Origin: Cryptomeria japonica
Taxonomy: Eukaryota > Streptophyta > Pinopsida > Cupressales > Cupressaceae
DNA length: 64,000 nt
Direction of reading: 5' to 3'
Assembly (NCBI RefSeq): GCF_030272615.1
Contig: NC_081415.1
Location: forward strand, 630,701,240 to 630,765,239
Position 1 is the first letter of the stretch; each line of letters opens with the position of its first letter. The notes under the pieces are model-generated. The model saw only the letters and a list, made by a program, of their open reading frames with translations, made no database searches and was not told the DNA's origin. The translations under genes were made by a program, and so were the position numbers. Shown in pieces: positions 56,775 through 64,000 of the stretch.

Positions 56775-58928
56775 TGTATATGTATATGTATATATATACA
56801 TGCGTGTGTGTATGTATATATATATGTATATGTATATATGTATATGTATATGTATATATGTATATATATATCCATATACATATATATATATATACATATT
56901 AATATATAAATATATTATAAAAATCCGCATATCAAAATTACCGGTGAAACCGTTATCTTTTTTTAAACGTTGCGAAAAGGAAACAACGAAATAATTAACA
57001 AGCGGGATCATATTAAACTACAGACTGCTATTTATTTTTGGTAGCACTGCTACCACATGGTAGCGCAACTACCATCCCACGTGGTGGGTGGAGGTAAGTC
57101 CCCTGCCACGTGGGTTATATATTTTTTTCTTTCTTTTTTTTTTTTTACTAAAAACTTTTTCTGCACAAAAATATAACTCTGTAAAACAGAGTATACACAC
57201 AAAAAAAAAAATTGGAGGAAAATTCTTGATTAAAGTTTCTGTATACAAACTAATACATAAAAGACCCAAATCAAATGATTTTGGGCAAAAACCATGAGAA
57301 ATTTAAACAAAATAGAGGGGATTTAATTCAAATTTCCATTGTTCTTACACAAATTGAAAATTATGAACACACACAGGGAGGTCAAATTGTAAAAAATTGG
57401 CCAGCATAACCCTTGTTTTTAAACAATCTGAAAATCTCCATACAAACAGAAAATAAATCTTTTACTCCCAAACTAGAAATGAAAAGATTTACAACAAATT
57501 ACTCAACTTGAAAAACACACACAAAGAACTAAATTGCTGGTTCTAAAATTCAATTTCTTCAACATTAACAAATCTAATTTGGGAAGAGATTAACTCAAAT
57601 ATAAATCACTCCATTCCCACAACTAAAACTAAATTTAAAGCTTCCAATAAAAATTTCATGAATTCAAAACACACATAAGACGTTTTCAAACCATTTAAAT
57701 TTCTTTTTAAACAAAAAGAAAGATAAAATCTATCCAACCTGTAAATGCACTACTGGAAGAAAATTTGGGATGAGCTTCAATCCGCACACCAAAATCTTCA
57801 ATCTTCAATCTAACCTCCAAATTTTATTTCAAAACTTGGCTTCAAAAAATTCCTCCCCTCTCTTCTCGTGAACTCTTGGATAAATATATGAAAAAATTAA
57901 CCTAAAAACTTTTCGGTTAAAGTTTCATTCAAGCAATAACAAATTTTCCAAAAAGTAAAAATCTAATCTCCTCTAAAAAGTCAATGGAGATATTTTTTTT
58001 TTCTTTTCCTTATATTGAAAATAACTCAACATAAAATCTAAAAATTCCAATAGCATATAATTTAACTTTATTTCTTTTTTTCAATTAAATACAATTACTT
58101 TTAAATATAACATGCACTTTATTAATTTAAATTCAATAACTCAATTTATTTAATTAAATCAATAATCACAAAAGCGTATTAATTTAATTTAAATACACCA
58201 ACATGAAATAACAACAACATATTAATTTAATTCAAATAAACTAACATGAAATAATACTATTCATTCAAACTAACTTTTTTAACTAACTGGAAGCATGCAA
58301 AATGAGAAATAACCACACGACGAATCACAAAATGAAAGTGCCAAAGAACCATGACTCGCATACCAGTCAAATGGGAAATGACGACCGACTAACGACACTT
58401 ACATGAGTGTAACTGCAGGCAATTTTAGGGTCTAACAACTATCTCCTCCACTCCCATCAGACAAATAAGGTACGCTCAGACCTGTGAAACTAGGTGGAGT
58501 CGATACCCCGTACCTACCAGGTACTTGTACTTGCAATGCCTTGCATCAAAGAACCACACATGCATATAGACATATATAAAAGACACGACACACACACCGA
58601 TGAAGGAGAATTGTGACATTCTCTGTCTCACCGGAGTGAGTGAAGGAAAATCATCCCCTCGCACCCCATACACTTACAAATACGAAACATGAATATAACG
58701 CATTGCACGTATAAAGTAAATGTGTCAGTCCATGTTAGTAATCCAATAAAAATATCATTTAACATCAATAAGGAAATACTGCATGAAAAACATATACTGC
58801 AAATCAAATTAAAGCATATCACCATACTGCATAATGTCTAAGTAAAATATCACAATAATGTATCCACTGAAAAACTCAACAGAAGTCAAACATGAGTCTA
58901 AAAGTCTGATCGAGAAAGGGGTACTACA
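54743..58928 (-). repeat. 5' LTR of element A (4186 bp)
   Basis: It is a direct repeat of 13776-17206. It starts TGTAATGCC, ends GGGGTACTACA and is followed by TATCC. It keeps about 600 bases (about 57900-58505) missing from the partner. It carries a long TATACA microsatellite (56600-56908) and a short version of the GGTAGC cluster. Long Tyr/Ile frames over the microsatellite are not genes. Confidence 0.93.
56600..56908. repeat. TATACA/TATG microsatellite in the A 5' LTR
   Basis: About 300 bases of alternating purine-pyrimidine TATACA, CATA and TATG words. The partner LTR has only a short AC/TG tract at 15596-15635, so the tract lengthened or shortened after insertion. Confidence 0.92.
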
Positions 58929-59866
58929 TATCCTAAAATGTACCTCCCCCATGAAGATAATTTGGAGCAAGAGGATGAAATCATTATCAATTTCCTTAAT
59001 GCTCTCCCTTCTAAAGATGTATCATTGTAGAACGAAGAGATCAGTCAAGTCAATACCATTCATGTTTCTAGTTGCGAGAATCCTAAACCCAAGGAACCTC
59101 CCAATATCCTAAAAATTGCAAAATACATACATGGAAGAGATTCTATGGAAAGACAACTAGAACAAAAATATGGCTTTGAAATACATCAAACATTTAATGC
59201 TTGTGTCAAAAAGAAAGAACCCAATGTTCTTCTCACTTCTCTTTCTTCCCCCTTTCACCCAAGAAGGACATTGATAAGGATCTTGTTGAGAAACTCCATA
59301 GTATCTTAGCAAAGATCTCCCTTTTGGACTTGATTCAAACTTCCCCTTCATACCATACGTTAATCCAAGAAGCCTGTCATAAAGTGGTTCCTCATCCTTC
59401 TTCTAAATCAAATGACATCACATTCTCACAAGATGCATTGCCTTCTATAGAGATTAGAAATGGAGATGATCCCCTCATGATTACTCCTCACATTTATAAT
59501 CAAAACATAAAAGGTACCTTAATTAATAATGGGTCAAAACTTAACATTTGTTGTGTTGACTTATTAGACAAGATAAATTGGGGTCATTCTTCTATTCAAA
59601 GTGACCCTCTTTGTGTTCATGGCTTTGATAATTTTCCTAGAGAGACACTTGGTATAGTCATATTACCTATCAAAGTAGGACCTGTGACTTTACCTACTCC
59701 TATTCATATCATGCCAAACCATCTTAATTATAACCTTCTTCTAGGCAGACCGTGGATTCATGCTATGAAAGTAGTCCCTTCTACTCTTCATCGCACAATC
59801 AAATTCATATATCACAATGAACTTCACACAATCAAGGTTGATCCTATTAGGAACCGGAAGGACAAC
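58929..59866 (+). pseudogene. Element D protein, right part: end of repeats and aspartic protease
   Basis: TATCC (58929-58933) is the second target duplication of A. From 58934 the frame of 12988-13775 continues (LEQEDEIIINFLNALPSKDV) to a TAG near 59027. After lesions near 59030 and 59265 a 222-codon frame follows (59201-59869). It has ISLLDLIQTSPSYHTLIQEA, then the protease site TLINNGSKLNICCVDLL and a [18 protein letters not shown] end. The catalytic Asp position is Asn, so the protease is dead. The layout matches the protease of element B, supporting a Tat-like origin. Copia element E interrupts it at about 59845-59867. Confidence 0.75.
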
Positions 59867-60953
59867 TGAGAGAGGGGGGGGGGGGGGGTGAATCAGTTGT
59901 CAATGAATTTCAACCCAATTTTAACTTAATCAAACTTAATACTTAATACCGGTAAACCAAACTTAATGTCGGTTAACAAATTAGCAGTTAATATCAATAC
60001 CGGTGAAACTTAATGCATGAAACAGAAAGAGAAACAACATCCACAACACATAACACAAAGATTTTGACGTGGAAACCCTGTAAGGGGAAAAACCATGGTG
60101 GGAAACCTTACCCACAATTAGATGATACTAATGCAGATAGTATGTGTATACAAATGGGGTCTGCACATGCAAAAAGGCCAACCGCCTAGAGCACATTGCT
60201 CAAATGGGAGTCGCAATGACTACAATAGGATGGTTAAATCCTAGAATAATGTACTGCTCAAAATAGCATCTCCAATGCTGGATTCAGTACCGATTAAGCT
60301 CTGATAAACACCTTCAAACCTTCCTTGAACCTTCTCTATGGTCTGCTCATATGATCTTCAATATTCGCACATACCATGTTACAATACCATACCATAACCT
60401 ATCATATCACTCATCTCACAAATGAGATCTTACATATATACAAAATCTTAGACCAAATGTGTAGGTCAGCTCACTAAGAATATTACAATTAAATCAATTA
60501 CAAATAAGTCTAGATGTGATGCATCATGTCGGCTCAATACATTTACAACAATATCCAATCAATAAATCATCTCCATAACGTGTCGTGCTGATTTGGAATA
60601 GATAACGCATATCGGTCCATAACCTAGACCAATCTGCCGGTAACAACAAATATGTCAACCAGATTAGATCAATAACCAAAACACTAAAACCAAGTATCCA
60701 AAACATGTCTTTGACATAGTCAAGTGATCTCCAGATGATAACAAGTCATCATCTATGTCGGTGAACCATATAACCTGCTAGTGAGCATATACCAGTGACT
60801 GTGCATAAGTCACTGACCTTGCTGGTGAACACAATGTTCCGGTTCAACAGTAAACCAATATAACCATAGTTCCAAATCAACAATGTAGATCTCCAAAAGG
60901 ATAAGTGTTGACATCAATGATAAAACTAATGCACCACATCTATAATACCAACA
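59845..60953 (-). repeat. 3' LTR of element E
   Basis: The inner edge is firm: on the minus strand TGTTGGTATTATAG begins right after the polypurine tract (plus position 60953). The outer edge is uncertain. It is either 59867 (TGAGAGAGG) or, more in keeping with short inverted termini, 59845 (TATTAGGAACC, a possible mutated TGTTAGG). A run of 15 G lies at 59874-59888. No coding frame is supported. Confidence 0.75.
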
Positions 60954-61324
60954 ATCTCCCCCTTTGGCATTGATGACAACACTAGATGGAAAAACATCTA
61001 AGTGCCAAAACAGGATGCCAAAAACCAAAGACCAACAATCTCCAGAATAGATCAATACCTGAAATCAAAATCAAAATACAGAGAGTATATATCTCTCCCC
61101 CAATGAATAATCTCTCTCCAAAAGAATAGTGTAATATCTCCTCCTAGGATAATGTTTTTCCATAGATATCTCTCCTCCTTTGACATCAAATGCCAAAAAA
61201 ATTAAGAATAAATACCAGAACATACAACCAACTACTCCCCCTGAGAAGTAGCTCTCCTTCATCAAAACCAGAAAAATAGTTTTCTCTGTTAGTTTCTGTT
61301 GATTTGATGCCAATATTCAATCAT
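60954..61324 (-). other. Element E polypurine tract and 3' untranslated region
   Basis: On the minus strand CAATGCCAAAGGGGGAGAT precedes the LTR start, which is a typical copia polypurine tract. The rest, up to the RNase H stop, holds no gene; purine-rich GGGGGAG words recur near 61095 and 61235. Confidence 0.75.
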
Positions 61325-62515
61325 CTAAGTCTCTGTCAGTGAGGGTATTACCCCAAGCTTCTCTCTGAGATATTCAAAAGTTTCCTTAAGAAAAGGCTTT
61401 GTAAAGATATCTGCAATATGCTCTTTAGTATTCACATAAACCAATCTTACTTCTTTTGTTTCAACCTTCTCTTTCAAAAAATTATATTTGATAGAAACAT
61501 GCTTAGTCTTAGAGTGAAATACCAGATTCTTTGATATGTCAATTGCTGCTGAATTATCACAATAAATGATTATAGGTTCTTTGCATTTTACCTTTATATC
61601 CTTCAAAATTTGTTTAATCCATGATACCTGAGTACAATTAGTTGTTGCTGCAACATATTCTGATTCTATTGTTGATAATGATGTACAACTCTGCTTCTTG
61701 CTTATCCATGAAATCAATCTGCTACCAAGAAAGAATGCTCCGCCAGTGGTACTCTTTCTGTCATCTACATCTCCTGGCCAATTTGCATCAGTGTATGCAC
61801 ATAAATCAAAATTTTCATTTTTAGGGTACCATAAACCAAGATTTGTTGTGCCTTGTAGATACCAGAAAATCCTTTTTACTGTTGATTCAAGATTTTCTTT
61901 AGGATTACTCTGAAATCTTGAAACAATACATACTGCATTCATTCTATCAGGTCTTGTTTGTGTTAAATACAATAAACCTCCAATCATAGATTTGTATCTT
62001 GTGGGATTAACAAGAGTTGAATAATCCTTCAATGTTAATTTATCAGTTGTAGTCATAGGAGTACATATCGGTTTGGAATTTTCAATACCAAATTTCTTCA
62101 ATAGTTCCTTCAAGTATTTTGTTTGACATATGAATATACCTCTATCAGTTTGTGAAATCTGCAATCCTAAAAATAATTTTATCTCCCCAATCATAGACAT
62201 TTTAAATTCTTTCTACATCTTGTTAGCAAAGTCCTTACATAATCCATCTTCTCCTCCAAAAATGATATCATAAACAAAAACTTCAATAACCAAGATGTCA
62301 TCATTAGTCACTTTGTAATATAAGTTGTTAGCATTACCTTTAGTGTAACCAAGCTTCAAGAGATATGTGTCCAATCTAGCATACCAAGCTCTAGGAGTTT
62401 GCTTCAATCCATACAAACCTTTTCTTAATCTACAAACCATATCTTTATCATTTGTCAATGAAAATCCATCAGGTTGTTCAATGTAAACTTTCTCTCTCAA
62501 TCTTGCATGTCTATC
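61325..62515 (-). pseudogene. Element E reverse transcriptase (second half) and RNase H
   Basis: RT starts abruptly at EKVYIEQPDGFSL and continues RLRKGLYGLKQTPRAWYARL. The catalytic YVDD motif reads FVYD (near 62265), so the first Asp is Tyr. A TAG at about 62214 splits RT from the next frame (MSMIGEIKLFLGLQISQ). RNase H is of copia type and well kept over 291 codons: AYTDANWPGDVDDRKSTTGG, STIESEYVAATT, YCDNSAAIDIS, HIADIFTKPF. It ends at TGA or an equivalent stop at 61325. The RT is inactive. Confidence 0.88.
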
Positions 62516-63123
62516 AGGACATCTAGATGCTATATGATCAACTTTATTGCAATTAAAACATTTAAATAGTGCTTTACTTTATACTTACTTCCAACTGGAC
62601 CTTTAGGCATTTTCCTTGCAAATAGTGCTTCAAGTTCTTCTAGTTCTTCATTTTCCCTTTTGATATCTTCAAGTTATTTTGCATATAGTGCTTTCCAATC
62701 AGGTTTGTCAAATGATGATGATGATGATGATGATGCTCTGAAGGCTAAATCTATCTTAATTGTAGCAACATGATCAAATTCCTCAAGCTCAAATGCTAAA
62801 AGTTTTCCAACCAAGGTATCTCTAGATACTGATGTATTAGACATTGTTCTCAATTCATTAATAGCAGTTACTTTCATTTTGTAAGTCAGTGGCAAAGCTC
62901 TTAAAACTTTAGAAATAATTTCATCTTCACTTAAGGATCCTCCACAACATTGTATTACTAAAATAATTTCATGAACTCTTTCCATAAAAGCAGAAATTCT
63001 TTCATCTTTATGATGTTGTTCATGATGAAGAAGATGCCTTTCCCCCTTTAATACTATGATTCCTTCAACAACACAATCTCCTATCAATGATGCTTCTTTG
63101 TCAAAGAATTGGGGTTGAACCAA
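62516..63123 (-). pseudogene. Element E Gag (C-terminal part) with zinc knuckle
   Basis: The 149-codon frame matches copia Gag (ERISAFMERVHEIILVIQCC; GGSLSEDEIISKVLRALPL; TLVGKLLAFELEEFD). A serine run from a GAT/ATG microsatellite is at 62715-62735. A stop follows KALYAK at about 62672, homology then continues (ENEELEELEALFARKMP), and after a frame change the CCHC knuckle CFNCNKVDHIASRC is read at about 62520-62562. The knuckle runs in phase into the RT segment, marking a deletion of protease and integrase. The N-terminus of Gag is not recognisable upstream of 63123. Confidence 0.8.
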
Positions 63124-64000
63124 GGGAAAACTGAGGTGATAGGAGATAATGGTTAATTCAACTCATAAAACATGCAAACATATAAAAAACAAGATTAAAT
63201 ACCATTATACCTTCACAATCTTCACTTGTTCCTCGGATTGAGCTTTTGATGAGATTGAAGTAGCACCCCTTCTCCAACTTGATTTGATTAGCTCAATGGA
63301 TTGATGTGGATGTCTCTCCAATGTGCACAAAAAATGGATTAATGATCAGATGGATGAATGTATGATGGGTGTTCAAGTGAGATGCAAGTGGATAGGTATG
63401 GATATGTGAGGTATTTGACTACAATGTAGGCTCTTGGAGGGATTCTTGAACTCAAAAGTGGCAGCATAAACTTACTAGAATTGGAGATGTCAAATGAGGG
63501 GATGGAGACCCCAATTTATAGAATTGGATGGAGAAAAATGGATGGTCAAGATTGAAAAGCAATGGAGGGCTAGGATTGAGAGGAAGAGATCACATGGATC
63601 AAGGGATAATGAAATGACAAGGGGGATGGAGACCAAGAGATTTGCCATAAAGGCATTTCTTGTCTCCACTCTCCTCGAGGTACATGGGGAAGAGTTCCCA
63701 ATGCACCTAGGAAGGACAAAAGGAATTCAAAAATCCTTGGGGGATGCACATGGAATTAAAAAATCTCAAGATGTTGTGTGCATGGGGATTGGAAAAGGGA
63801 AAAATAATTTTAAAATTACTTGGGAAGGTGGGAAACATGGGAGAATGTGAGATTTTGAAAATCTCACATTCACCCAAAAAGGGAGCATTTAAGGTGGAAG
63901 GTGAAGAGGGGGACAAGAGGATTTAGCCATAAATGGCTATGGTTGACTTCTGTGCCTAATCATAGGGATTAGCCACTAACAAGGGATTAAAGGGACTATT
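63124..64000. other. Unassigned non-coding sequence, possibly part of another LTR
   Basis: No gene is supported. The order of words (ATGGTTAATTCAACTC.., a GAGATGGAGACCCC..TTTATAG segment, GGGATTAAAGGG near the end) is loosely reminiscent of the B LTR, so this may be LTR sequence of another element, but I cannot align it. A palindrome, GTGAGATTTTGAAAATCTCAC, is at 63846-63866. Confidence 0.4.

Larger units (their letters stand above)
13776..58928 (-). mobile_element. Element A: chromovirus-like Ty3/gypsy element, TSD TATCC
   Basis: The LTRs at 13776-17206 and 54743-58928 are direct repeats, starting (C/T)GTAATGCC and ending GGGGTACTACA. They are flanked by identical TATCC at 13771-13775 and 58929-58933. 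The primer site is at 54727-54740, the polypurine tract at 17207, and gag-pol lies on the minus strand (49900-54587). B is inserted between pol and the polypurine tract. Without B the element is about 12.5 kb. DSGAS protease, FLDD reverse transcriptase and a chromodomain-like C-terminus suggest the chromovirus branch, perhaps Del/Tekay. Confidence 0.93.
59845..63123 (-). mobile_element. Element E: internally deleted Ty1/copia element
   Basis: Read on the minus strand: partial Gag (62674-63123), zinc knuckle joined directly to the second half of RT (about 62500-62560), RNase H (61325-62200), a 3' region, a polypurine tract (60954-60970) and the 3' LTR (to 59867 or 59845). Protease, integrase and the first half of RT are missing. 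The 5' LTR is not found in the window, and the Gag start is cut near 63123. The element interrupts D. Confidence 0.85.

Noticed and set aside
56561-57011. Several overlapping frames of 80-115 codons rich in Tyr and Ile on both strands
   Set aside because: They are translations of the TATACA microsatellite in the LTR of element A, open in all frames because the repeat lacks stop codons.
63494-63926. Frames of 118, 69 and 60 codons at the right end
   Set aside because: They overlap each other on both strands, have low complexity and no recognisable motif.

Overview
This window holds nothing but transposable elements and their relics. I see no host gene, no operon, no rRNA and no functional tRNA gene. 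It is AT-rich plant nuclear DNA: Ty3/gypsy chromovirus and Tat-type polyproteins, a Ty1/copia element, a Helitron and a tRNA-derived SINE-like unit, with LTRs up to 6.1 kb. Dense nesting of long, partly decayed LTR elements suggests a seed plant with a very large genome, plausibly a gymnosperm. That placement is inference.

Layout. 1-3270: 5' part of a gypsy element on the minus strand (element F). 3330-6190: decayed Helitron protein, minus strand. 6190-8275: AT-rich DNA, a SINE-like unit and about 0.9 kb of degenerate telomere-like repeats. 8276-10419: 5' part of a gypsy-type element (D'), whose U3 carries nine tandem hairpins just before a TATA box. 10420 onward: a related element (D), whose open frame is cut at 13775 and resumes at 58929. 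59845-63123: a minus-strand copia element (E) inserted in D.

Between the two halves of D lies a nest proved by target-site duplications. Element A (13776-58928, minus, chromovirus-like, TSD TATCC) contains element B (17231-49879, minus, Tat-like, TSD CTAGG). B contains element C (18201-37722, plus, TSD AATTC). Insertion order was D, then A, then B, then C. With the inserts subtracted, A is about 12.5 kb, B about 13.1 kb and C 19.5 kb.

Element C is the most unusual object. Its LTRs are about 6.1 kb each, and both copies carry the same long reading frame of about 1190 codons inside U3, upstream of the probable LTR TATA box. The encoded protein is unrecognised: a globular N-terminal half and a coiled-coil C-terminal half. 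Its internal region runs gag, protease, intact RNase H, reverse transcriptase, degenerate RNase H, integrase. The extra RNase H therefore precedes RT. In neighbour B the extra RNase H sits in the usual Tat place, after RT and RNase H.

Every element shows lesions. Many are stops of the kind C-to-T change makes, and key catalytic residues are lost in the Helitron HUH motif, D protease, A integrase, C integrase and E reverse transcriptase.
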